Source: Lachnoclostridium sp. UBA6558
Lineage (GTDB): Bacteria; Bacillota; Clostridia; Lachnospirales; Lachnospiraceae
DNA: 12,143 bases
NCBI GenBank assembly: GCA_002434335.1
Contig: DJJW01000035.1
Coordinates: forward strand, 85,278-97,420
Direction: 5' to 3'
Positions 1-5,296 of this stretch are shown here, one piece after another (the first letter of the stretch is position 1; the number at the start of each line of letters is the position of its first letter). The translations under genes and the position numbers were made by a program. A model generated the notes under the pieces. It saw nothing but the letters and a program-made list of their open reading frames with translations. It was not told the DNA's origin and did not search any database.

Positions 1-440
1 GCACCGCCTATATGAAGCACCAGTTTATTCTTCTTATCCATACCCAGGGCCTTTAAAATCTGAGTATGGTATTCCAGGTCTTCAATTGCCCTTTTTACCA
101 CATCCTCTGACGGCGAATTAAGAACCGTATACTGCCCGGGATGCAAAGAAACCCGCATATTGCTTTGCCTGATTTTATCACCCAGAAAACCAAATTTTTC
201 TTCGTATAGTTTCCACCACTCTAGCTTATTAGCCGGACTAGAGCCAAATGGAATCAGGTCTGAAGTAATTCGAAATAACTTAATACCGGAAAATATATTA
301 TAATCCAGAATCCTTTCAAGGGATTCCAGGTTATGAGAGATAATGTTTCTTAGATTGGTTTCATCTGCCTTTCTAAGGATACAGCTCTTAAAGTCTGTTC
401 CCGGTATACCTATAGTCTGACAAGCATAACCTATTCTCAT
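1..440 (-). CDS. uvsE: UV DNA damage endonuclease UvsE, N-terminal 146 residues (runs off left edge)
   Basis: The reading frame from the ATG at 440 is open to the window edge and gives MRIGYACQTIGIPG at its start. Recognisable UvsE/UvdE motifs are LFRITSDLIPF (residues 55-65), SLHPGQYTVLNSP (98-110) and VLHIGG (141-146). His100 and His143 fall where the known UVDE enzymes have metal-binding histidines. The family is a TIM-barrel, metal-dependent endonuclease that nicks DNA 5' to cyclobutane dimers, 6-4 photoproducts and some other lesions, starting an excision pathway independent of UvrABC. The ribosome binding site AGGTGAAACG sits directly before the ATG, which fixes the start. The missing C-terminal half should hold the remaining metal ligands. 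It is transcribed in the same direction as the GTPase gene upstream of it, but 386 bases separate them, so it probably has its own promoter. Identification is firm; completeness cannot be judged. Confidence 0.93.
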   Translation of the reverse strand, partial: MRIGYACQTIGIPGTDFKSCILRKADETNLRNIISHNLESLERILDYNIFSGIKLFRITSDLIPFGSSPANKLEWWKLYEEKFGFLGDKIRQSNMRVSLHPGQYTVLNSPSEDVVKRAIEDLEYHTQILKALGMDKKNKLVLHIGG

Positions 441-555
441 CGTTTCACCTAATGTACCTTTACTAATAATGGTACTGCTCTAAAATCATATAATATAAGA
501 GCTACCTTTCCATGAGCATATTTTCAATTTATACTGGTTTTAATTCCAGGGTTTT

Positions 556-585
556 ATTATTCCAGCTTAGACGAATCTTTGACAA
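556..585 (-). promoter_or_regulatory. possible uvsE promoter
   Basis: On the minus strand TTGTCA (585-580) is followed, after 18 bases, by AATAAT (561-556). It would start transcription about 110 bases before the uvsE ATG. Boxes match the sigma-A consensus only in part, and AT-rich DNA gives such matches by chance, so this is tentative. No LexA/DinR-type operator (GAAC-N4-GTTC) was seen. Confidence 0.28.
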
Positions 586-646
586 GCTAGTAATCCTGCT
601 ACAAATTTAATATATCTGACTATCAGCCGTGTATTAACTTTGTGAC

Positions 647-700
647 TTGGTTTACAAACTCAGGTGTTGCAGGCTAAGCTTGCAAACCAATGACATTGGT
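647..700. repeat. three-arm inverted repeat with alternative pairings
   Basis: TTGGTTTACAA (647-657) pairs with TTGCAAACCAA (680-690) as an 11-bp stem with one mismatch, which is a G-U pair in minus-strand RNA. ACCAATG (686-692) also pairs perfectly with CATTGGT (694-700) with one base between. The arm at 684-690 is therefore shared, and only one structure can form at a time. There is no T-run on either side, so it is not a standard terminator. It lies between the GTPase gene and uvsE and could act in the uvsE leader, but that is inference. Confidence 0.5.
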
Positions 701-826
701 GATTTCAGTATAATATTTCAGTAAATCTAAACCCCATGTAACAATTTATCTTTTTATATATTAGGATACCACTAAATCTCTGAATTTAAATCCTTAACAG
801 AAAACAAAGTGTTCTTAATTATCTCC

Positions 827-2701
827 TTACATTCCCTTTTTAGAATCATTCACTTGTCGGTATTGCCAGAAGGCGGTTTCAAAAATTCCTCTTCCTTCTG
901 TTAACGTAAATAAAACTACAGAAAAATCTTTACAGGCTTCTAAGGTTACTTTACCTTTCATAATCATTTCTGTCTGCGTATACTCTGTTTCTTCCATTAG
1001 AGCATCCATTCGTACCAATTCTGTTATAATTCTCTTCTCATAGCCCTGAGGTGCTGTCAGTGTATATTTCATAACTGGTTCCATGGTATAGGTACCGATT
1101 TCTTTTAAAGCCTGGTAAATTATCCTTTCTGCAAGCTTTCTGTAATCCGCAGGCGTACTGTTGACACTGTCATAGTCAGAATACATAAAAGTAACTTTGG
1201 TATCTACCACTTCACCGGAAATTCCTTTTCGTATACCTTTTTCAACGCCTTCCGCTACAGCGTTTTGAAAAGATTTACTCAGATCCCCAAAGGATACTCT
1301 ATTCTCATACTGATATCCGCTGCCTTCTGAAAGGGGTTCCAACGTCAAGCCTACTCCGGCTGCTAAAAGATTACCGGGGCTGTAAATTGGAACAATACAA
1401 GTTACTTTATCCATTGGTTTATCTTTTTTTACGGTAGAAACACTATCAAATTCTGTTTCCAGCTGAAACCGTTCTTTTAAAAGAGACTGTAATATCTCTC
1501 TTTGCAGATTACCAAAGAGCTTTAACTTAATTTCTTCTGTTTCTTCATCAATACTCAAAGCCAGATAAGAATCCTCCATCGCTAGTTTTTGCAGAGCCTC
1601 CAGAAGTTCTCTTCTATTGGCTGCAGGAATCGGTCTTACACCGACTTTCAGCAATGGTTCTGTCTGGGATAGCATAGGTAATTTAATCCGTTCACCAATC
1701 CAGTCCCCGCTATTAAGTTCTTTTGCATCCATAATTACTGCCACATCCCCAGCAGGGATTGAATTTTTCTGAACTAACCTTCCATTCTCCAGTCCGAAAA
1801 GATTACGGATAATTATATCCTGGTTGTCTCTCTCAACACAGGTCCTTTGTCTTAGAATAAGTTCCCCTGAAAACACACGGGTAAAGGTGAGTTTATGATT
1901 ATGGTCATCAAATAGTACTTTGTATACGTAGGCAGATAATTGCTGCTTACAATCAACCCTTGGCATAAACCATTTACCCACTGCCTCCATAAGCTCTGAG
2001 ATACCTTTATTCTGAAGAGCAGTACCATGATAAACAGGATAAAGTTTACCGTAGCGATTATGGAATCTTATAACCTTCTCATAATCTTCCTGTGTAATTT
2101 CTTCTCCGTCCATATATTTTACGAGCAGTTTTTCAGACTGTACAATAATCTGTTCTGAAAATTCTGTATCACTGTATTTTCTCGGAAGGATTTCATAGGT
2201 CTGCTCAGCTGCTCCATAACGGTATCTTACCTCCTGCATCAGAAGAAGATTCTTCGATAATTGCTGTTTCATCTGTTCGTAGACTTCTGATAAATTAACA
2301 CCTATTCGGTCTATTTTATTTATAAATAAAATAGCCGGTATTTTCATTTGCTGTATTTTATGAAAAATGGCACGTGTCTGCGGCTGTACACCTTCCTTTG
2401 CTGAAATAACCAGAATCACTCCATCAAGTACTGACAGAGATCTCTCCACTTCTGCAATAAAGTCCATATGTCCAGGAGTGTCAATTAGATTGATTTTATT
2501 CTCATCAATCATAAAGGACACTGTTGCTGAACGGATTGTCATTCCTCGCTGTTTCTCCAGTTCCATGGAATCTGTAGTAGTTGTTCCATTATCAACATTA
2601 CCCATGAAATTTTTCATTCCGCTATGATATAGAAAACCTTCCGTTACTGTTGTCTTACCTGCATCTACATGTGCCATTATACCTATATTTAATATTTTCA
2701 T
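827..2701 (-). CDS. TetM/TetO-like ribosomal protection GTPase (EF-G family), 624 aa
   Basis: The protein aligns by eye with Tet(M) along nearly its whole length. Residues 10-17 AHVDAGKT (G1), RGMTI at 52-56 (G2), DTPGHMDF at 74-81 (G3) and NKID at 128-131 (G4) define the GTPase domain; VYHGTA at 223-228 sits at the G5 position. EF-G-like domains II-V follow. The family removes tetracycline from the 30S decoding site by GTP-driven binding to the ribosome. I place the start at the ATG at 2701, not the GTG at 2710: AGGTGA ends 5 bases before this ATG, and MKILNIGIMAHVDAGK matches the Tet(M) N-terminus. Two oddities: the domain IV loop reads YDSVNSTP (510-517) where Tet(M) has YYSPVSTP, so the key proline is Val513; and the tail stops soon after FWQYRQV, about 17-25 residues short of Tet(M). 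It may be a divergent resistance gene or a chromosomal paralogue with another ribosomal role. An attenuator-like leader lies upstream. Confidence 0.9.
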   Translation of the reverse strand: MKILNIGIMAHVDAGKTTVTEGFLYHSGMKNFMGNVDNGTTTTDSMELEKQRGMTIRSATVSFMIDENKINLIDTPGHMDFIAEVERSLSVLDGVILVISAKEGVQPQTRAIFHKIQQMKIPAILFINKIDRIGVNLSEVYEQMKQQLSKNLLLMQEVRYRYGAAEQTYEILPRKYSDTEFSEQIIVQSEKLLVKYMDGEEITQEDYEKVIRFHNRYGKLYPVYHGTALQNKGISELMEAVGKWFMPRVDCKQQLSAYVYKVLFDDHNHKLTFTRVFSGELILRQRTCVERDNQDIIIRNLFGLENGRLVQKNSIPAGDVAVIMDAKELNSGDWIGERIKLPMLSQTEPLLKVGVRPIPAANRRELLEALQKLAMEDSYLALSIDEETEEIKLKLFGNLQREILQSLLKERFQLETEFDSVSTVKKDKPMDKVTCIVPIYSPGNLLAAGVGLTLEPLSEGSGYQYENRVSFGDLSKSFQNAVAEGVEKGIRKGISGEVVDTKVTFMYSDYDSVNSTPADYRKLAERIIYQALKEIGTYTMEPVMKYTLTAPQGYEKRIITELVRMDALMEETEYTQTEMIMKGKVTLEACKDFSVVLFTLTEGRGIFETAFWQYRQVNDSKKGM

Positions 2702-2837
2702 TATGATCACCTATTCGTCTTTGTGATTGTTTCAGTTTGTCAAAACAACCCTATCTAGTTAATTCAGGTAATCAGCAGCTTCCCTTCTGAGAACGGGCGG
2801 GTCGCCTGACATAGGTAATCTTGTTAATTTTAAGCGC

Positions 2838-2863
2838 AAAAAACCACAGTCATCGACTGTGGT
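2838..2863 (-). terminator. intrinsic terminator in the leader of the GTPase gene
   Basis: On the minus strand ACCACAGTC (2863-2855) and GACTGTGGT (2851-2843) form a perfect 9-bp stem with a 3-base loop GAT, followed by six T's (2843-2838). It lies 137 bases before the GTPase start and after the leader ORF, so it would stop transcription before the gene unless relieved. The plus-strand side also has an A-run, but no plus-strand gene is near. Confidence 0.85.
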
Positions 2864-2883
2864 CAATAATTTACTATAATAAA

Positions 2884-2917
2884 CTAATTATTAATATATA
2901 TAACCATTAATAATTAG
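2884..2917 (-). repeat. perfect 12-bp AT-rich inverted repeat after the leader ORF
   Basis: CTAATTATTAAT (2917-2906) and ATTAATAATTAG (2895-2884) are perfectly complementary around a 10-base spacer. The repeat begins at the base after the leader stop codon, so a ribosome at the end of the leader would cover or disrupt its 5' arm. It is probably the pause or anti-terminator switch element of the attenuator. Confidence 0.75.
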
Positions 2918-2989
2918 CTATAGACAAGTACCAAGGTCGGCTGATTGCATCTTTATTATTCTGTTCTCGGAATTATTAAGTTTTCGCAT
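2918..2989 (-). CDS. 23-aa leader peptide of the ribosomal protection GTPase
   Basis: An ATG at 2989 is preceded by AAAGGAGG (3008-3001) at 11 bases, one of the strongest ribosome binding sites in the window, and ends at TAG (2920-2918). The peptide starts MRKLNNSENR and ends SADLGTCL; it has no signal peptide or membrane segment. It lies about 20 nt after the predicted transcription start and just upstream of the hairpin and terminator. The likely role is in cis: the position of ribosomes on this ORF, changed by a ribosome-binding drug, would decide which hairpin forms. Its sequence resembles no leader peptide I can recall with certainty. The strong ribosome binding site, promoter spacing and abutting hairpin support it; translation is untested. 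Confidence 0.65.
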   Translation of the reverse strand: MRKLNNSENRIIKMQSADLGTCL

Positions 2990-3022
2990 ATTTAAATCAG
3001 CCTCCTTTTTAATCTATTTTTA

Positions 3023-3051
3023 TTTATACAATAAATATCCAGTAAAGTCAA
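3023..3051 (-). promoter_or_regulatory. strong sigma-A promoter of the GTPase leader
   Basis: TTGACT (3051-3046) and TATAAA (3028-3023) are separated by exactly 17 bases, close to the sigma-A consensus. Transcription would start near 3016, just before the leader ribosome binding site. Two 15-bp direct repeats lie immediately upstream. Confidence 0.75.
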
Positions 3052-3062
3052 CTATAAATTTC

Positions 3063-3102
3063 CATTTCAAGTATTCTCAAAATTTTTCATTTCAAGTATT
3101 CT
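3063..3102. repeat. pair of 15-bp direct repeats upstream of the GTPase promoter
   Basis: CATTTCAAGTATTCT occurs at 3063-3077 and 3088-3102, a 25-base period. On the minus strand the nearer copy ends 11 bases before the -35 box. The position fits tandem binding sites for an activator or repressor, but the regulator is unknown and a simple local duplication is possible. Confidence 0.6.
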
Positions 3103-3110
3103 TATTTCTA

Positions 3111-3147
3111 ATAAACACTTCAATAATATTCAGATAAACACTTCAAT
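3111..3147. repeat. pair of 14-bp direct repeats ATAAACACTTCAAT
   Basis: The 14-mer lies at 3111-3124 and 3134-3147 (23-base period). The second copy overlaps the stop codon of the membrane protein gene. It is adjacent to, but different in sequence from, the repeat pair at 3063-3102. Confidence 0.6.
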
Positions 3148-3679
3148 TATACTGAATGATGTCTTTTAGTACTATCTCTTTTTCTATATGCTCTTCTTTT
3201 TTTGTTACCCAGGATGTCTGAATTTTAGCTGTTTCAAAATACTCACTAATACCATTCTTGTCTAATCCTTTTGTATACATAACAAACTCATACTGATACA
3301 AGACCATATTCTTATTATCCTGTTTGGTATTGCTGCCATACCAGTACCTAGTTTCATCCCTGGACTGAAGTATAGCCGGTAAGTCAGGAATAGATAGGTT
3401 TCTGCTAACAATGTTGTCACTTTGTTTGAATTCAAAGGAAAAGTTAACCTTTTTAAAGTCATTAATTTGAGGATTGTTAAGTCCGGTTGTACCTACAGAA
3501 TCATATTCTTCCTCGGATAAATCTGTCACAACAAAGCTTACATTTATTTCAGGGTCTTCAACAGGACTTTTAAACATAAGCATGGACATTAACATTAGCA
3601 ATAAAATACCTGCAATAAAAGTATTGAGAAATTTATTCAAATGCTTGTTTAAAATCTTATCCTTATTATCCGTATGCAT
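3143..3679 (-). CDS. hypothetical membrane-anchored protein, 178 aa
   Basis: I do not recognise the family. The protein has a short charged N-terminus (MHTDNKDKILNKHLNKFLN), one hydrophobic segment at about residues 19-36 (FIAGILLLMLMSMLMF), and then about 140 mostly polar residues with many aromatic and acidic positions. There is no lipobox. This fits a single-pass protein with its C-terminal domain outside the membrane, or an uncleaved signal anchor. The start is the ATG at 3679: GGGAGGA lies 6 bases before it, and the in-frame TTG at 3694 would sit on that ribosome binding site. A promoter lies about 40-65 bases upstream. It is transcribed toward the GTPase gene with no terminator between, so read-through into the leader is possible. 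Coding is well supported; function is not. Confidence 0.75.
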   Translation of the reverse strand: MHTDNKDKILNKHLNKFLNTFIAGILLLMLMSMLMFKSPVEDPEINVSFVVTDLSEEEYDSVGTTGLNNPQINDFKKVNFSFEFKQSDNIVSRNLSIPDLPAILQSRDETRYWYGSNTKQDNKNMVLYQYEFVMYTKGLDKNGISEYFETAKIQTSWVTKKEEHIEKEIVLKDIIQYN

Positions 3680-3715
3680 AAGTATTCCTCCCAATAACAG
3701 AAAGAGTTTTTATTT

Positions 3716-3744
3716 ATTTTACATTATCAGTATTCTAGTTTCAA
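3716..3744 (-). promoter_or_regulatory. promoter of the membrane-anchored protein gene
   Basis: TTGAAA (3744-3739) and TAAAAT (3721-3716) are 17 bases apart, giving a start near 3709 and a 30-nt leader. A little upstream, TATTTAC (3750-3756) and GTAAATA (3773-3779) form an inverted repeat that could be an operator shared with the divergent repeat-protein gene; that is speculative. Confidence 0.5.
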
Positions 3745-3862
3745 CCAGATATTTACAGTATTATAACTTAAAGTAAATAACAATTAAATGTCGAATATTG
3801 TCACATTACAACACAGCAAATCATAGACTATTAATGCACCAAATAAAAATGGAGGAACATTA

Positions 3863-4201
3863 ATGAGTGATTTTGACAGCTTGAAACCCCCAAAGGATGA
3901 TAAAAAGGAAGATAACGTGGTTTTTAAACATGACAAAGACGGTCTTTCTATTTACATCACTATCTACAATACGAATAATAATGCAAATGAAGGCAGTGAA
4001 GCCGGTCTGAATCAGAGAGCCTCTGAAGGTGGTCAGATCTCCGGTAAAGAAGGTCAGAATGCTAATCAGGGTGGCCAGATTGCAGAAAAATGCGGTCAGA
4101 ATGCTAACCAGGACGGCGAAGTAAAATCCGAGAAATGTGGTAGTGAATTAGCAGAAAATGACTCGAAAAAGCCTTATCCCGATAAACCTTACAACTGTTA
4201 G
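3863..4201 (+). CDS. small hydrophilic repeat protein, 112 aa
   Basis: The ATG at 3863 is preceded by GGAGGA at 6 bases, a strong ribosome binding site, and a terminator follows the stop. I do not recognise the family. Residues 1-28 are highly charged (PPKDDKKEDN), 29-36 form a short beta-prone stretch (SIYITIYN), and the rest is low complexity. Two clear 14-residue repeats are GGQISGKEGQNANQ (56-69) and GGQIAEKCGQNANQ (70-83), followed by a degenerate third (84-97). Three cysteines (77, 92, 112) include the very last residue. There is no signal peptide or membrane segment, so it is probably cytoplasmic or a spore or stress-associated disordered protein; this is inference. It is the only intact plus-strand gene here and is divergent from the membrane protein gene. 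Expression signals support it as real. Confidence 0.75.
   Translation: MSDFDSLKPPKDDKKEDNVVFKHDKDGLSIYITIYNTNNNANEGSEAGLNQRASEGGQISGKEGQNANQGGQIAEKCGQNANQDGEVKSEKCGSELAENDSKKPYPDKPYNC
4028..4111 (+). repeat. tandem 42-bp coding repeat (two units)
   Basis: Two 42-base units encode the 14-residue repeats of the hydrophilic protein. The units share GGTCAGAATGCTAA and differ mainly at codon-neutral or conservative sites. This is a site where copy number could vary between strains. Confidence 0.7.
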
Positions 4202-4232
4202 ATATCTTGTAATAACATGAATTATTATAAAA

Positions 4233-4281
4233 GACGTATTTCAACCTACATTCTTTAGTCGGTCTGCAATACGTCCTTTTT
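4233..4281. terminator. bidirectional intrinsic terminator between convergent genes
   Basis: GACGTATT (4233-4240) and AATACGTC (4268-4275) form a perfect 8-bp stem around a 27-base loop. The plus strand continues with CTTTTT, and the minus strand with TCTTTTATAA. It therefore serves both the plus-strand repeat protein and the minus-strand RNHCP gene, whose ends face each other here. Confidence 0.8.
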
Positions 4282-4303
4282 GCTTATAATAAATTTAGTT
4301 TCA

Positions 4304-4621
4304 TTACGGTTTACTGCTGAGTGCTAAAATTATCCGGTAATCATCAGGCATAACAGTGTCTTCGGCAATAATATTGGCTTTTTCAGATCCGCATTTACTG
4401 CATTTATGCAGTATTTGATAGCCTTTTTGGCTGTTATGGATGAGCCTTACAGGCTTCATGATACCACCGCAATCACTGCTTCTGTCACCTGGCATATTAT
4501 CAACATGCAAGGAATGCAGACAGTGAGGGCAATGATTCCTGTAACTGCCGTTTGATAAGGGCAGAACCTGTCTGCCGCAATTCATACATATAAAAGATAT
4601 ATTTTCTGTTCTTCTGCTCAC
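4304..4621 (-). CDS. RNHCP domain zinc-binding protein, 105 aa
   Basis: The protein carries the name-giving motif RNHCPHC at residues 28-34. Paired cysteines lie at C12/C15, C31/C34 and C74/C77, with C51 and H72 also in place, an arrangement that suggests one or two zinc ribbons. The SLHVDNMPGDRSSDCGG stretch (37-53) is typical of the family. The biochemical role of RNHCP proteins is not established; the fold suggests nucleic-acid or ribosome contact, which is inference. The start is a GTG at 4621 with AGGAGG 7 bases upstream. Its ribosome binding site overlaps the stop codon of a decayed upstream gene, so the two were once translated in tandem from one mRNA. A bidirectional terminator follows. 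Family assignment is confident from the motif. Confidence 0.85.
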   Translation of the reverse strand: MSRRTENISFICMNCGRQVLPLSNGSYRNHCPHCLHSLHVDNMPGDRSSDCGGIMKPVRLIHNSQKGYQILHKCSKCGSEKANIIAEDTVMPDDYRIILALSSKP

Positions 4622-4632
4622 ACCGAACCCTC

Positions 4633-4937
4633 CTAATATTTGATTTCAAATATTAAAAAGGTGGGGTTCTGTTTGTTCTCTAATTTTTCTTCGGGCTTGA
4701 TAAAAGTATTGACCCATTCTCCGTCATTCTCTGGAAACAACGAATACTTCTGCCTCCTGCTTCAAAAGGACTTCTTTCATTCCTTTATCCGAACTATTAC
4801 CGACTTTATATTTTTGTATCGGTCAATGTATGGCGGTTTTAACCACCATCCGGCAGTAGGTGTATCTGAAATCTCACCGAACGCGGCGTCATCCCCCGTT
4901 AGTATGTGAACTGAAAACAGGTATAACTCTTGCTCAT
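4633..4937 (-). pseudogene. decayed small gene upstream of the RNHCP gene, about 100 codons
   Basis: An ATG at 4937 with AGGAGG just upstream opens a frame that stops after 12 codons (MSKSYTCFQFTY). Protein-like sequence continues in other frames: LFSVHILTGDDAAFGEI and SDTPTAGWWLKPPYIDRYK in one, then GMKEVLLKQEAEVFVVSRE in a second, then NDGEWVNTFIKPEEKLENK through to FEIKY and TAG (4635-4633) in the first again. At least three indels are needed to join them, so the gene is dead unless the sequence is faulty. I do not recognise the family. The stop overlaps the RNHCP ribosome binding site, so it was the first gene of that operon. The frame of the second segment is also open upstream to 4986 without a start codon. 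The antisense plus-strand frame at 4640-4909 has no ribosome binding site and is not a gene. Confidence 0.6.
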
Positions 4938-5296
4938 AATACCTCCTTACAGACTTTGCTTCGCTGAGTAATAACTTTTCAGATATTTATGTCTATTACC
5001 TGTATTTTAAAAGCACATCTCAGCTTCTGCTTATAGCAACTGATTATAACATGTCTTTGTTTATCTGTATCGGTAAGAAACGAATATACTTAATTTGTAC
5101 TTAAGTGTTCTCTTGTGTTTGAAGAGTGAATTCTGCTTGTATTAATTTCTATTTTGCTGGATCTCTGTTTGTATTGTGATTCTGCTTGTATTATGTTAGA
5201 TATCTGCTTATGGGATTATCAACGCGGATATAAGTTCAATTCGAGTACCATATTGATGCGGCCTCTTAAAATTGCCACATTATAAAGTGAAGTGGA
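4938..5296. other. intergenic stretch with degenerate TCTGCTTGTATT repeats
   Basis: No convincing gene lies between topB and the decayed gene. A degenerate motif recurs on the plus strand: TCTGCTTATAG (5026-5036), TCTGCTTGTATTA (5132-5144), TCTGTTTGTATTG (5164-5176), TCTGCTTGTATTA (5181-5193) and TCTGCTTATGG (5203-5213). Two copies share 15 identical bases (5130-5144 and 5179-5193). Spacing is irregular (about 17-50 bases apart from the first), so this is not a CRISPR. No terminator with a T-run follows topB. Confidence 0.55.
5043..5050 (-). promoter_or_regulatory. possible extended -10 promoter for the RNHCP operon
   Basis: The minus strand reads TGTTATAAT at 5051-5043, a perfect -10 hexamer TATAAT with the TGn extension. 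No good -35 box is visible, which extended -10 promoters tolerate. It would give a leader of about 100 nt before the decayed gene's ATG at 4937. Confidence 0.4.

Larger units (their letters stand above)
441..826. other. intergenic stretch between the GTPase gene and uvsE
   Basis: This 386-base gap holds no convincing open frame on either strand. It contains the three-arm inverted repeat and the weak uvsE promoter described separately. No intrinsic terminator with a T-run is seen after the GTPase stop codon, so how that transcript ends is unclear. Confidence 0.7.
2702..3016 (-). promoter_or_regulatory. attenuator-type mRNA leader of the ribosomal protection GTPase
   Basis: From the predicted transcription start near 3016 to the GTPase ATG at 2701 the leader is about 315 nt. 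In order it holds a 23-codon leader ORF, a perfect 12-bp AT hairpin, a perfect 9-bp intrinsic terminator with six T's, and a GC-rich foldable segment. TTAATAATT at 2979-2971, inside leader codons 4-7, is identical to the core of the 3' hairpin arm, so it can pair with AATTATTAA at 2915-2907 instead. The 3' arm can in turn pair with AATTATT at 2871-2865, which abuts the terminator. This chain of exclusive pairings is what a ribosome-sensing attenuator needs. Transcription attenuation through a leader peptide is established for Tn916 tet(M). The mechanism here is inference, and AT-rich arms can match by chance. Confidence 0.65.

Noticed and set aside
2367..2627. Plus-strand open frame of 86 codons
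   Set aside because: It is antisense to the conserved GTPase domain of the ribosomal protection protein, with no ribosome binding site.
3063..3147. CRISPR array
   Set aside because: Only two copies of each short repeat, spacers of about 10 bases, and no cas genes.
4640..4909. Plus-strand open frame of 89 codons
   Set aside because: No ribosome binding site; the opposite strand carries protein-like, frame-broken sequence ending on the RNHCP ribosome binding site, so this is its shadow.
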